Shown here piece by piece: positions 1-12,408 of a stretch of DNA of 64,000 bases. The notes below the pieces were generated by a model that was not told the DNA's origin, ran no database searches, and was given only the letters and a program-made list of their open reading frames with translations. The translations under genes and the position numbers were made by a program. Numbering within the stretch: the first letter of the stretch is position 1; the number at the start of each line of letters is the position of its first letter. The DNA is from Paguma larvata (Eukaryota; Chordata; Mammalia; Carnivora; Viverridae): contig CM057826.1 of assembly GCA_030068075.1 (NCBI GenBank), forward strand, positions 75,923,312-75,987,311, given 5' to 3'.

Positions 1-204
1 CTATAAAACTGCAAAATCAATTCTTTTTTCAATTACATGGGTTACTCCAAATAAAGTTACTTAGGTTACTCCAACAGCCTTCATGTTAGAATTTTTCTGA
101 GGTCTGCTATACCTCCTACATTTTCGAATAGGGATGTCAAAGAGTTTGGGAAGTGGGATGTTACTCTTACCTAAACTAATAGTAAAAAAACAAAAATAGC
201 TGCT

Positions 205-390
205 ATTTATTGAGCACATTCCATATGCTACTTAGAAGAAAAATTGTCTTAAATGAAATGTTATTTTTAAAACCTTACAACTCTATAAATATTACTATTG
301 TCACTAATTTATAGACTTGAAAACTAAGCCTCATAAATGTTAAATAACTTGCTTCAAGTTGCATTGTTTGTAAATCACAGAGCTGGTATA
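205..390 (-). repeat. MIR SINE remnant
   Basis: The segment runs from a 'tttattgagcac' stretch through 'gacttgaaaactaagcctca' to 'aaataacttgcttcaagttg' and 'cacagagctgg'. This is the order of the MIR core read on the complementary strand. It is old and heavily diverged, with no target duplication visible. Confidence 0.7.
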
Positions 391-399
391 AATTCATGC

Positions 400-1505
400 T
401 TTTTATTTTATTATTTATTGAACTCCTACTGTGGGCTTGGCAATGTGGTACATACAGGAAATATGGTGCTTAAACATTTGACAAGGTACCTCCTGTCATG
501 GCACTTCCCTTGTAATGGTAGAGAATGACAATAGATATGCTAACAAAAACTTCAAGTGAACGAAAGGAACAATGAAGAGTGTAGGTAGGTAGAAAGGAAA
601 TAAAACATGGAAAGGAGACGAGTGACTGGTGTGAGTGAGTACAGATAGCAGCAGAGGTGAAGGGTGAGAAGGCTGTGATCAGGTAAAAACTGGGGGAAGA
701 ATTACTCAGGCAGAGGAAAGAGCCTGAAACTGAAAAGTTTCTATGAAAGAAACCCGCTTTATATGTCTCCATGACAGAAAAAAGTTACATCTGGGAGTTT
801 AGTGAACAAGGGAGGGATATGAAGAGCTGTAAAGTGAGTCAATGTGTTTCTACACAATCAACCAAATGCAAAACCTTCTAGGATTATTGCTTAAACCAAC
901 GAATATGCTGTAAATTGTGTGTAAAGGTATACTGCTGCTGAGTTTGATAGGTATTCCAAATTACTTCTGAGTAGCGGGGTAACTATAACCAGCTGCCACA
1001 ACACACATATTTTGGGTGACCATCCTTGACTCCTACACTTTTCTAGTGAGCAAAGATTTCCTTTGTACGAAGTTGACAGTACCTGCTATTAAAACAAACT
1101 GGTCCAGAGAAATTCAATGTTTCACTTAAAAAACTGTATGATAATGGATATATTCGTTAAAGCAAGAATGACCTAATTACCTCACTTTTGAGGCTAAAAG
1201 AATGGTGTTAATATTTATATTGGGACAAGAGGTACACATCTTGAATTATCACAGGCAAATAGGATGTAAAATCATTCTTAAGAAAACACATTTTGAAAGG
1301 TGAGGAAATACATCTCTCATATGTGAAATATGGCATGCAGTTTAACTAAAAAAAATCCCTCGTATCTCTTAAACTATTTTTATTTATGATAAAAAGATAG
1401 AAATCATTAACTGTGTCTCAAGGACTTGTCCAAGACAGATCATGATGAAAGTGAGTGAAGGGTTATGAGCAGAGTAAACACTTATTCTACCACTCTTTAT
1501 TCCTG
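400..1505. other. Gene-free, no firm feature
   Basis: AT-rich DNA. A second 'tttattgaactcctactgtg' motif near 415 and GA-rich text at 560-770 resemble old MIR/L2-type repeats, but I cannot place boundaries. Open frames here are short and show no recognisable domain. Confidence 0.5.
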
Positions 1506-1509
1506 GCCA

Positions 1510-1800
1510 TTATCTTTCACCTGAATTATGGTAAATATTTCCTCAGTTGCTTTCATCTTCTTCTTTGGTCCCTCCCCAAACCATTCTCCCCACGTCATAG
1601 CCCAAGTACTGTTTATAAAACAAAACTTTGCTCATGGCATTCCTTGGTTTGAAATGTGTTCCTATTCTTTCATTGTCCCTAAGATTAAGTCCAGATCTAC
1701 TTCATGGATTCACTCAAGAACTCATCCCTACCAATTTTCCATCTCCCATTTAACACTTTCCATACCTCATTTTCTGTCTCACCTCCCTACACCTACAAAT
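1510..1800. repeat. Ancient L2-like repeat (tentative)
   Basis: Pyrimidine-rich text containing a 'tgctcatggcattccttgg' block and a 'taagattaagtcc' block resembles a common ancient mammalian interspersed repeat. The segment at 7710-8310 looks like the same family on the opposite strand. The 129-codon frame over 1528-1917 follows from the low stop density of this repeat and has no recognisable domain. Confidence 0.35.
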
Positions 1801-1825
1801 ACACTTCCGGCTCTAGACTTGCAAG

Positions 1826-2345
1826 GTAGACCATTAGTTTTTACATCAACAGAAATCTTGTTAGAAATACAAAATCTAGAGCCTAATACTTCCCCCAAAA
1901 TACTATTTGGAATCTAACTTTTAGGAAATTGATTTCTTTATGATACTTAAAATTTTTATTTAAGTTCATAGAATATATCTGTGTTTATTTAGGTCACTTT
2001 TGTACCTTTCAGATACCTTAATTTTTTTTACTAAAATTCTTCAATATACATTGTTACATTTATTCCTAGGTATTATAAAATATTTGTTTATTTTGACAAT
2101 GGGAATTTTTATTGCATTTTATAATTAGTTGTTGCTACTACATAGGACAATTATTAATATTTTTAATATTGAGTTTAAATCAGAATTCAATAGGATTCTC
2201 ATTTGCCAAATCAAAATCTGCATTTTAAAAAAGATCCTCTGGCAACTTAGAGTCATATACAAATTTTAAAAAGCCCGGTAGAGTTTTTAAAGCTCCCCAG
2301 GTAAATCTAGTGCTCAGGCAAATTTGAGATGCACTACTCTAGCTA
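1826..2345 (+). repeat. MER5A-like hAT relic, split
   Basis: The left part (about 1826-1918) has the MER5-type series 'cttgttagaaatacaaaat' followed by a C-rich block and 'ggaatctaac'. The right part (about 2200-2345) has 'aaatctgcatttta', 'aaagctccccaggt' and 'tttgagatgcactac'. The middle is occupied by an antisense L1 piece. The right side seems to hold two overlapping right-end motifs, so more than one copy may be present. Family assignment is by motif order only. Confidence 0.45.
1919..2180 (-). mobile_element. Old L1 ORF2 fragment
   Basis: The text resembles the antisense of L1 ORF2 ('catttattcctaggtatta', 'gttgttgcta'). It aligns throughout with 4440-4720 (shared 'acttttagg.aattga', 'ttaggtca.ttttgtac', 'agttgttgct.cta'). 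No coding potential remains. Confidence 0.55.
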
Positions 2346-3092
2346 AAGCTCTTACTTAATTGAATTCTTCCTGATATCTTTAACATTAGTTTCTTCAAAT
2401 CTGATGTTTCGTTGGCCAGAAATGTCTCCCTATTTAGGTCCCTGCCGAAGCCTTCACCTTGCTGATTCAATCCATCTTTCAAATATGAACTTCTAAAGGA
2501 ACACTATTCTTGACTGTGTAGATTAGTTCCAGGTTTTACCATTTGTTTTCCCCTTAGTTTGTATTCCTTTTAACTGGTACAACAATTTATTGTCAATGTT
2601 GCTTTTTAACTTTTACTCCTAAGCCTTTATTTTTAATTATGAATGAATGGAAAAGTAAATAAAATAATATGTGAGAAATTAATGATTTAATAAATGTTAG
2701 CAGGTTGCCATATTTCCTTTAATTCTTTTTGTATTTAAAGCTAGATAAGGCAGAAATACTTCCCATTCAACCTGTCTCTTTTCCTCCAGCCTTCCACAAA
2801 GATAATTGCTGTTCAGATTTGGTTTGTATCTTTCCAATCCATATTCATACATTTCTAATATTTATGTTATATAATATACAACATTGCTTTACAAGCTTAT
2901 AGAGCGTTTACTACTTGTATCATTTGCTACCTGCCTTTCAATCAATACAAAGTTAATGAAATTTATCCATTTTGAAAAATGTACATTTGTTCCATTAAAA
3001 TTGCCTTATAGGAATTCATTTCATGAATATATCACAATATATTAAACCATTTTTCTACTGCTGGGCATTTTTAATATTTGCTTTTACATACA
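2346..3092. other. Gene-free, AT-rich; possible L1 3' relic
   Basis: Nothing convincing at 2346-2840. From about 2840 to 3090 the text ('atattaaaccatttttctac', 'ctgctgggcatt') resembles the antisense 3' part of an old L1, which would match the L1 pieces further right. Boundaries are not defined. Confidence 0.35.
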
Positions 3093-3190
3093 GGGGCACC
3101 TGGGTGGCTCAGTTGGTTAAGCGGCCAACTTCAGCTCAGGTCATGATCTCACAGTCTGAGATCTCACAGTCTCAAATCTCTAAACAGATT
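3093..3190 (+). mobile_element. CAN-SINE (felid type), 3'-truncated
   Basis: Starts with GGGGCACCTGGGTGGCTC, the tRNA-like head with A box, and continues to 'aggtcatgatctcacagtct'. It then degenerates into a short duplication of 'gatctcacagtct' and lacks the CT-rich body and A tail. Confidence 0.85.
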
Positions 3191-3299
3191 TGTGTGTGCA
3201 CAAATATTAAAATTTTTCTATGGTAAATACACACAAGGGAGAGTTATTTTTGCGTGGGTAGAATAGTCGCAGCTTCAATTTAACTAAAACTTATAACAA

Positions 3300-4395
3300 A
3301 CCTTGCAGGCCTCACAAAGTGAAATACTTAGACAAAGCCTAACAAAATATGTGTATGATCTATATGAGGAAAACTATAAAACTCTGATGAAAGAAAACAA
3401 AGAAAATGTAAATTATTAGAGAAATATAATATATTCATGGATAGGAAGACTCAATTCTGACAGCATGTGAATTCTTCCCAACTTGATCTGTAGGTTCAGC
3501 ATAATATTAGTTAAAATTCCAGGAAGTTATTTCATGGATATTGATACTTTGGTTCTATACTTTATATGGAAAGGCAAAAGACCTAAAAAAGCCAACACAA
3601 TATTGATGGAGAAAAATCCATCTGACCCTATCTGACTCCAAGACTTACTATAAAAATATAGTGATTAAGACAGTGGTATTGGTTAAAGAATAGAAAAATA
3701 AATCAATGGAACAGAATAGAGACCAGAAAGAAACCCACTCAAATATAGTCAACTATCTTTGGCAAGGAAGCAAAGGTAACAGAATGAAGTAAAGATAGTC
3801 TTTTCCATAAATGATGCAGGAACAACTGGACATGCAAATAAATTAATCTAGACAGAGACCTTCTACCTTTCACAAAAATTAACTCAAAATGTATTATAAA
3901 CCTAAATGTAAAACACAAAACTCTAAAATTTCTAAGAGATAACACAGGAGAAACCCTAGATAACCTTGGGTATGACCATGACATTTTAGACAGACACAAT
4001 CCATGAGAGAAATAACTGATAAGCTAGCCCTCATTATTATTAGAAACTTCTGATGTGTGAAAGGTAATGTCAAGAGAAAGAAAAAACAAGCCACACAGTG
4101 GATGGAAAATACTTGCAAAAGACACATCTGATAAAGGACTATTATCTAAAATATACAAGAAACTCAAAACTCAATAATATAAAAAAATAACAACTGGATT
4201 ATAAAACGGGTAAAATACTTTAGTAGACACCTCTCCAAAGAAGATACAAAGATGAAAGATAAGGATATGAAAAGATGCTTAATATCATGTCAACAGAGAA
4301 TTGCAAATCAAAAACATTAAGATACCACTATGTTCTTATTAGAATGGCCAAAGTACAAAACTTTAGAACAACAAATGCTGACAAGAATGCGGAAC
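3300..4395 (+). mobile_element. Old L1 ORF2 3' half
   Basis: Sense L1 ORF2 text. Landmarks are 'gaggaaaactataaaactct', 'ggaacagaatagagaccaga', 'gacacctctccaaagaag' and 'gataccactatgttcttatt'. These correspond to the region after the RT core up to the C-terminal domain. Many stops and indels show a dead, old copy. It abuts antisense L1 text at about 4396 and appears inserted into, or recombined with, the neighbouring L1. Confidence 0.8.
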
Positions 4396-5480
4396 AACAA
4401 GCTCATTTATTTTCCAAAATAAACATTCTTAGGGACTTGACTTTTAGGGAATTGACAACTTTATGATATTTATAGCTTTTAATAAGATCATAGAATAGCT
4501 TTGTATTTATTAGGTCATTTTTGTACTTTTAATTTTTTTAATAATATTATGATCACATTTCTTTAATATACTTTGCTATTTTCATTCCTCAGTTCTATAA
4601 AATAACTGTGGATTTTGAAAGTGGGATCTTTTTACTGCTTTTTTGAATAAGTTGTTGCTGCTATAGAGAAATACTGTTGATATTTGTATGTTGATTGTAT
4701 AATCATCCACCTGATCAGAACTTTGAATTCTCAAAATTGTCACTAAGCTCAACTGACTATCTACAAATAATTTTTTTTTTCTATTTCTTATAACTTAATT
4801 TTTTGTGCTGACAATGAAATTCAAACATAATTTTGAATAATGGGGATAATATCATATACCTTAGTTTATTACCAATTTCATAGAGTGATTCTAAATTTAA
4901 TAATGAAAGATGAAGCTTGTTGTACTGTTTAAGTAGATCTGTTTTACACAGTAAAGAAAATTCTGCCTACGACTAATTTTCTAGGATATTTAAAATTATC
5001 AATAGAGGTCTAATCTTATTCAGTGTTTTTACTGCATTGATTCAAATAATCATAGTATTTTTCTCTCTTAATCAGTTAATGTGATGAGTTTCAGTTATTG
5101 ATTTTTTCTTAAAATTTTGTGTAATATTTAAAATATTCAGAAAACACTAAAAAGATACAATAATATTAATAAATGATAATTTTCTGCCATCATTTAATTA
5201 CATTTAGATCCTTCGTTTTTAGAAAAACTGAGACCTATATAAATATATTTTAGGCTTCACTTTTTATGCGGTTTGTAACCCTCCTCTCTCAGACTTGAAT
5301 TTGTTGTATATCAATAGTCAATGGATTATATATTTTTACTTCATATATATGTATCCATAAATAATATATGCATTTACATAAAAGATACACTCGATGTGTC
5401 CTTTTATGGCTTATTTTTTCTCCCTCAATATTTTATATTTGAGATTTAATCTATTTTAGAATTTATTACCTATTTTTGAG
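4396..5480 (-). mobile_element. Old L1 ORF2 fragment
   Basis: Antisense L1 text. 4440-4720 aligns with 1919-2180. Around 5040-5120, 'aatcatagtatttttctctc' and 'gttaatgtgatgagtttcag' are the antisense of an RT-proximal ORF2 segment. Highly diverged; the right boundary is uncertain. Confidence 0.6.
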
Positions 5481-5499
5481 ATTTACAGTGAAGAAAAAA

Positions 5500-5530
5500 A
5501 TATATATATATACACACACACATATATAAA
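5500..5530. repeat. TA/CA microsatellite
   Basis: An A run is followed by alternating TA and then CA dinucleotides and a further TATA stretch. Confidence 0.9.
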
Positions 5531-5578
5531 CATACATTCTCCATAGTTACTTTTATTATTCAAAATTATCCCTTTATG

Positions 5579-5755
5579 GGGGCACCTGGTTGGCTCAGTT
5601 GGTTAAGCGTTCGAGCCCTGTGTCAGGCTCTGTGCTGACAGCTCAGAGCCTGGAGTCTGCTTCAGATTCTGTGTCTGCCTCTCTCTCTGCCCCTCCTCTG
5701 TTCACAATCTGTCCCTCTCTGTCTCTCAAAATAAATAAGCATTAAAAAAAAAAAG
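5579..5755 (+). mobile_element. CAN-SINE (felid type)
   Basis: Head GGGGCACCTGGTTGGCTC, B-box-like GTTCGAGCCC, CT-rich body and an A-rich tail with AAATAAATAAGCATT. There is an internal deletion between the A and B boxes. It is flanked by a 14-bp duplication with one mismatch: attatccctttatg (5565-5578) and attatccccttatg (5756-5769). Confidence 0.95.
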
Positions 5756-5769
5756 ATTATCCCCTTATG

Positions 5770-7705
5770 AGTTTAATACTGTATTAATTTATACCTTATT
5801 GATAAATAATTGGAAAGTTTTATTTTCTTTCCAACACAAATAGTACCATAATAACTATCCTAGTGCAAGTCTCCTTATTTACATGTCCAACAGTTTCATT
5901 TCATCATGTTGATGTCATGATACTTGTTAACAGATTTATGCTATTGTCTATGTAATGGCTATGGAATATTATGCCATTTTAATTTTTATTTCTGATTCCT
6001 GTATATTATAACTTTATGCTGAAAATCCATGGAAGGACTAACTTTTTATTTCAAATGATAATGAGATATTTTTGCTTACTGCCCAATTAGTGACATACTT
6101 ATTAAAAACAAGTTGTCCTCTTCTGAGTGTCTGATTTCTAACTTACCTTTATTCTGTGGGCATAGCTTTTTGGGGATATAGCTTTAAGGTAATTCTCCTA
6201 TGAAACTTACTATTTTCCCTTTCTTCAATCTATGTATCCCATGAATTCATCAAGATATAATCTCGAAGTCACCTGGAGATGTCCTAAAATAGGAGCTAGC
6301 TTAAGGGAACAATTACCTTTTGTTTCCCATTTCGCTGTATTTGGGGCCACTGAGTATTTCTTATTTGATGGTCATCTCTATTTAATATGAAATTTGAAAT
6401 ATTAAAATACATTATCTAGAATTTTCAGTGAGCAGATTTCCCGCACTGCCAGAAACACATTAAATATTCTTTGCCTTCCATGTTAAGGTGCAAGCTCTGC
6501 CAAACGAGGCTTCATGTCTACATGGTTCATCATTCTAATTAGCACTCAACATTGCTCCTGGCATATAGGCAACTATCAATAAACATTTGGTAAAATGATA
6601 ACAATAATGATAATAATAAACGAGTAAATGTAGCAAGGAAAGAAGTGATATCTCAAATTACTGAATAATAATTATTACTCAGAGATGTTTATCTGAAAAA
6701 AACTATGTTCCAATAGACAACCAACGAACTTTATGTCAATAATCGCCATTACTTCTAGATGAATTCATTTGGCTTTCATGGAAAGTCCCCGAGTGCCTTG
6801 AAACAAATATACATTTTTTAAGTAGAAGATCAAGGTTTAAGTATTATTTCCAAAAGTTTTTTTATAATCTTGCAGACTGTGTGATACCCCTGAGTTACAG
6901 TTTCTTAATTTCTAGAAGTTAAACCTCAAAGTGTTGAGAGTAGTAAATTAAACAGTAAACGTTAAAATAATAGGTGAATTTTACCAAAAAATCTAAAGAG
7001 CAGTGCTTCAGTATTTCAAAAGAAACAATGTCTGATCCGAATTTCATTACTTACATTCAACTCATTTCTACCATAAATATTAGGAGAAAATGAGATTCTT
7101 AAATGTTGTTTTCGCCTTGGAAAATCATGAGTGATTACCATCATTTTTCTTTTATGAAAACACCACATTATTTTCATTGATTTTTCATTTAAAGTTATTT
7201 TAAAGTAATTTTACAAGTACAGATATGAGAATTTGCCATTTTGCAGCACTGATAGAATTTCTGTATAAGCCAAATTAACTCAATGTGAAATAATAGGTTC
7301 TGAGTATAAGTGATTTATCTTTTTCTCTGAATAAAAGTGATAAGAAACTGATAATCTATGGCAAAAGAAAATTATGGGACATACATTGGCTAATGTTTCT
7401 ATCAAAGAAAACTATAAATTTGTAGAAGGACCTCAACTGAATAAAACAAAAATGTATTTACATCTTATTAGATGTAAAATTATTACATAATATCAACAGA
7501 TTTCCCTGATAAATTTGCTTCCTTTTTGAGGGAGATACAGAAAGCCTGGGAATAGGGCAAATCAAAATAAAGTAAATTATAACAAGGAAGGAATAAGATA
7601 ACTGCCAAAAAAGAAGTGTGTACCCAAGGGTACAAGGTCCATAAACGGCTTGACCTGGAACATGAGTGGTATCTGAAAAGGGTTTCTAGATGATGTGACA
7701 TTTTA
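5770..7705. other. Gene-free, mostly unassigned
   Basis: AT-rich. A 'cctggcatataggcaactat...aataaacatttgg' ending at about 6550-6595 resembles the 3' end of an ancient LINE/MIR repeat. The rest shows no repeat or exon I can support. Confidence 0.45.
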
Positions 7706-7709
7706 GGTT

Positions 7710-8310
7710 TCCCTTAAATTGAATGGGGTTTTGTGGTTTAAGGTTACTGTTGGCAAGGAGAGATATTTAAAAGGAGTAATGGCATTTTAGGTATAAGAGA
7801 AGCAAGAATATAGATAAAGATTCTGACTGTGTTTTGAGAATCAGTCACTTCAATGGTTTGAAGTACAGAAAAGTAGTAAAACTAGTAATACTTTAGTAAA
7901 GATGAGGTAGAAAGGAAGGTTGGGAATATATTATGGGGATTTAAGGAAGGGAGACCTTTAAGCTTTCTGAATTGGGAAGTAACAAAACATGAGATGAATT
8001 GTAAGAACTTTAACTTGGGTATTCCCAAGAGGATAAATTAAATGGGCCAGAGTAGTCTAAGAGAGGTGTGCCCAGATTCTCCTCTAGGGTACTAGCACTA
8101 AAAGCCAATATGCAGTCTAGAGGGGAGAGACATGACAGAGACACTGCAAAAGCTGACCATGGGCTGATTTTCAGTGTGACGGAGGAGGAGGTATCAAGAA
8201 CAATTTTAACTTCTCCCGCGAGAAGGGTGTTAATAGATAAATGGAAATGGGCCATGTCAAAAAGGTTAGTTGCCTTTGGGCAAGAAGCACTGAGTGTTAC
8301 TCGGACTGGA
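7710..8310. repeat. Ancient L2-like repeat (tentative)
   Basis: Purine-rich text of the type 'gagatatttaaaaggagtaa', 'gatgaggtagaaagg', 'attatggggatttaagga' resembles a common ancient mammalian repeat. It appears to be the same family as 1510-1800 in opposite orientation. Overlapping frames on both strands at 8010-8316 (81 and 82 codons) are by-products. Confidence 0.35.
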
Positions 8311-8935
8311 GCTTAGATAAGTTGAAATGCACAAATTGTAGAAATCATGGTTTGGACTTGGGTTATAAATGTCAAAATTTACTTGAGCCTTCCCTATATT
8401 AGTAGTTCCCTATTTTTTAAGTGAATAGGTAAAATATAACATTCTCAAAAAACAATTCTAAGCACTTTAACAGCCCTGAGCTATATGATTCCCAAATAAG
8501 CCTAAATCACCAAGAATCCTACTGTGATTGATCAAGTTCAGATCAGAATGGTTCAGAGTGAAACCAGGAAGAATTACGCCAGAGTGCACTACAATACACA
8601 CAGAAATACCCAGTCTGCTCAACCCATCTTAATCCTTTGTGTCTTATATTATCCTGCTGAGTTTCAAAAACTTTCATAATGTTATCACTGCCTATGGCTA
8701 TATTCAGATATAATCAGAAAAAAATAATTGTTTAACAGAAGAGATCTAAAACATTTTAAGTTAATAGTTTATAGACTTGCCCATCTACAACAAAAACATC
8801 CCATTTTAGATGAAAGTGGTCATGGAGATATAAATGCCTTTTATTTTAAAAGGCGAATTATTACAGCTAAATTGTTGCAAACTAATAGCAAAAAACAATT
8901 ATAAAAAAGTCAAAACTACATAAAAAAGGATTTCT

Positions 8936-8998
8936 ATGTGTGTGTATATATATGCACAGAAACACACACACGTATACACATACATACATACATACATG
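8936..8998. repeat. TG/TA/CA and CATA simple repeats
   Basis: Mixed dinucleotide tract (tgtgtgtatatatat, then acacacaca) followed by five CATA units. Confidence 0.85.
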
Positions 8999-9124
8999 TA
9001 GTTTTCTCACAGTAAATCCAAGTTAGTGTGAAAGACTGATTCTATAGAAAGCTCTTCTTATGTAGGGAATGTCAAAAGATTTGGATCCTTCTCCTATTAA
9101 CTGCAGGTGGCAAAGACACACTGT

Positions 9125-9375
9125 GGGGCATCTGGGTGGCTCAGTCGGTTAAGCCTCCAACTTCCTCTTAAGTCGTCATCTCCTAGTTCATGAGTTTGAA
9201 CCTCAGGTGAGGCTCTGTGCTGACAGCTCAGAGCCTGCAACCTGCTTCAGATTCTGTGTCTCCCTCTCTCTGCCCCTCCCCTGCTCATGCTTTGTCTCTC
9301 CTGCTCTCAAAAATAAATAAACATTAAAAAAAATTAATAAAAAAATAAATATTTTTAAAAATTAAAAAGAAAAAC
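9125..9375 (+). mobile_element. CAN-SINE (felid type)
   Basis: Full-length copy with head GGGGCATCTGGGTGGCTC, CT-rich body and a long interrupted A-rich tail. A perfect 11-bp target duplication, agacacactgt, lies at 9114-9124 and 9376-9386. Confidence 0.96.
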
Positions 9376-9389
9376 AGACACACTGTTCA

Positions 9390-10483
9390 CGGATTGCTGT
9401 TTTCTCTTAAGATAATTAAAAACCTAGAGACGTATCCTAACAGTTTAAATTATTCACTTAAAACATGTCTAGCGTTGTTTACCAGGGAAACCAGGAAAAT
9501 CCAGGGTACTAAAGAAAGATTCTTCTTCCCAAGCAACAATGCTCTCAACATTCACCAGTCTTTCTATTACATACAGTACCCCCTACCACTAAAGCATATT
9601 TCATCCTGTGGGTTAATTAAAACCTAAAATGTCTCATTCCTTTGCCCATTTTATTTTCTACCATCATCCTTTCCAGATCACCCATATATTATAATTTGTG
9701 CCCTCTATTTCCATCTTCCTAGAATCTTGTATTTTTAAAAGTCTCATAATATATACAGTCTACCTTACTCGCCCACTTCTCCCTCCTCCTTTTTCTCCTT
9801 CTTCTGCCTTGTGTGTCCCTTCATATATCGTATTGTAGCATTTCCAACAGTCAAAGATAATTAAAATTATAAAAGGAATCAAGATTTCCAAACACCATGT
9901 CTATAACTTGGGTAGCTGTCATTCAGGTGATTAGTAACACCTGTTAAGGTTGTTGGGTAAGTATATCCTACACAAGAGAGTTCATGAAATAATTAAATAG
10001 TAAGGGCTTTTCTGAGATTGTAATCAAAGTTTACATAGATCATATCAGGACAACCATGTCCAGTAGCATTTGTGTATTTTATGAAGGAAACATTTGGGAA
10101 TTTATAGTAACGATTGTTTAAGATATTAAATAAAAAATAACTTATTTTCTACCATTAACATAATAACACAGTAATTCAAGATAAAAGACACCCAGATTAG
10201 ACACACACACACACACACATTTTTCTTCAGAATAGCAAGAACGTAGCAGTAGACAACCTGTAAAAAAACACGAGAGGAAGCAACTTTCATCAGCAATAAA
10301 AGTGATAAGGAAAAACAACTATATTTAAAATTAACCTTGAATAAAGTACATAAGCAAAGCAGGGAGTAAGAACTTGGTATACAAAGATATAGTGTTCCAT
10401 GTAAACATTCAGTGGCCAGGGACAACACAGGACAAGAACACAATATTTAGGACACAAAATAATCTAAGAAAAGAAATACAGAT
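9390..10483. other. Gene-free, no feature except AC repeat
   Basis: Only a short AC tract (10201-10220) is recognisable. The 105-codon minus-strand frame at 10126-10443 runs through that tract (giving a VCVCVC stretch) and shows no domain. Confidence 0.5.
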
Positions 10484-10500
10484 AAAAATGGAGAAAAAAG

Positions 10501-10693
10501 TAGGGCACCTAGGTGGCTCTGTTGGTTGAGCATCTGACTTTGGCTCACATCATGATCTCCCGGTTCATGGGTTCAAGCCCTGTGTTAGGCTCTGTGCTGA
10601 CAACCCTGAGCCTGGAGCCTGCTTAGAATTCTCCGTCCCTCACCTGCTCTCACTCTGACTCTCTCTCTCAAAAATAAACATTAAAAATTTTTA
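10501..10693 (+). mobile_element. CAN-SINE (felid type)
   Basis: Head GGGCACCTAGGTGGCTC, B-box-like GTTCAAGCCC, CT-rich end and AAATAAACATT tail. Flanks repeat 'aaaaatggagaaa' (from 10484 and from 10693), a target duplication of at least 13 bp. Confidence 0.95.
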
Positions 10694-10709
10694 AAAATGG
10701 AGAAAGAGA

Positions 10710-12210
10710 ATCTTAGTCACAGTAGGGCTCTTCTGAAAAGGTTCAGCATTGATAATCAGAACACCAGGATATCATGGTTGTTTTACAGGGATCTGCTCAT
10801 CATAGGTAAATGACAAAATGTGGAAAGACCTATTTATGACATAAAAAAAGGGAAAATATCTTTATGCATTATCATAGATATCTGAAATGGGTATCCTGGT
10901 CAGTTTAATGTAGTTAAGATTTTTGTATTGAGATTAGATAATAGTAGTAAATTGCATTCAACATAAAATAAATATGGCTATTTTAATAAGGTGCATAGTC
11001 TGAAAGGGCAACAGACTTATTTCAAGTTTACTTTACAGGAAAACATAGTTCCTTGATAATCAAAATGTTAATATTTTAAAAACAGATTCCTTTCCCGAAG
11101 GAGCATTAAAAATTATATAAATTCTACTTATAAATTTAAAGTATTTAGATAGTTTATGGATTAAAAACAAAGATTAGATATAAATTATTATTTCCTTTAA
11201 GCAATTAGATTATTTTGTGATTGACTCCCTTTAACACGTCATGTCTTCAAATACTTGATTATTTAAGTTTATACATAGTTATCTCCATTAGGTATTTTTC
11301 AAAGTCTCTTTAATCATTTGCTCCAGCATGCATTCATCATTTGTTTGGAACATTGTAGTATCTCCCAAACTTTTATTTGTTACTGAGCCTGACTGCCATA
11401 TCCATTTGCAAGTCTCTCCTAGCTAGCTCATCTCTCTGGTTATCTAGGATATCACAAATCTTTTGTTAAACATTTTTGGGAGAAAAGAATCAAATGTATG
11501 TAAATTTTTTTTGGGAATTGATTCACCATTGACACATTCCCTTTTGGGCAAAATAATTACTTTTTGAGTTAAATTCATGAAAGATAATGATATTTTGCCC
11601 CAACTACTCCCAACTTACTACTCACAGACCATTAATTCATCCCTTCATTCTTTCAATAAATATTTATTAGACCTATATTCTTGAAATTTCCCAAAACACC
11701 GGTGTTACAAAGATGATTGTGACATAATATCTGTCCTCAAAGAACTTGCAACTGAAAATAAAACACCGAAATTTTGCACAATACAAATACTGAACTGCAT
11801 CCTTTGTGAACCTGGGAGTTAACAAACATGTATACTTAATCCAGATGATGTTAGCAAAACTGAATAAAATGAGTAGGCAGGTGGAAATGGAAATCAGGAC
11901 TTGGCCAGATCAATGAAGACCTGAATACGTGTTTTGTTAAATGAGAAAATAAATGAAAAAGTTGCTATATTTTAGAGAATGAGGTAATTCAAACTGTAAT
12001 GAGAGATTTCATGGGATAGCCTATTAAGGGAGTCAGAGAGAATACTTTCTGTATTAGGTAGGATAGGAGCAAAGATGGTGGTTCTGAAAACAGCAATATT
12101 TAATCAAGTCAGTATGGAGCTAGATCTTCAGTAGAGAGCACTTTGGGGTTGTTTTCACATATAACCCAGAAATTCTATCAGGAGCAAAAAGCTTTTTTAA
12201 AATTTCATCA
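10710..12210. other. Gene-free, little recognisable
   Basis: AT-rich. 11650-11770 ('tcaataaatatttattagac', 'ttacaaagatgattgtgaca', 'tcctcaaagaacttgca') resembles an old L2/MIR-associated repeat. No exon-like structure. Confidence 0.4.
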
Positions 12211-12215
12211 TTTCA

Positions 12216-12408
12216 GGGCACCTGGGTGGCTCAGTCAGTTAAGGGTCAAACTTGATTTCATATGGGGTCATGATCTCAGTTTGTGGAATAAAGTCTCCAT
12301 CAGGCTTTTCTCTGACAATGTGGAGCCTGCTTGGGTTTCTCTCTCTCTCTCTCTCTCTCTGCTCCTACCCCACTCTCTTTCTCAATAAATAAATAAACTT
12401 AAAAAAAT
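12216..12408 (+). mobile_element. CAN-SINE (felid type), diverged
   Basis: GGGCACCTGGGTGGCTCAGT head, degenerate middle, a pure CT run near 12340-12360 and an AATAAATAAATAAACTT tail. Confidence 0.93.
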
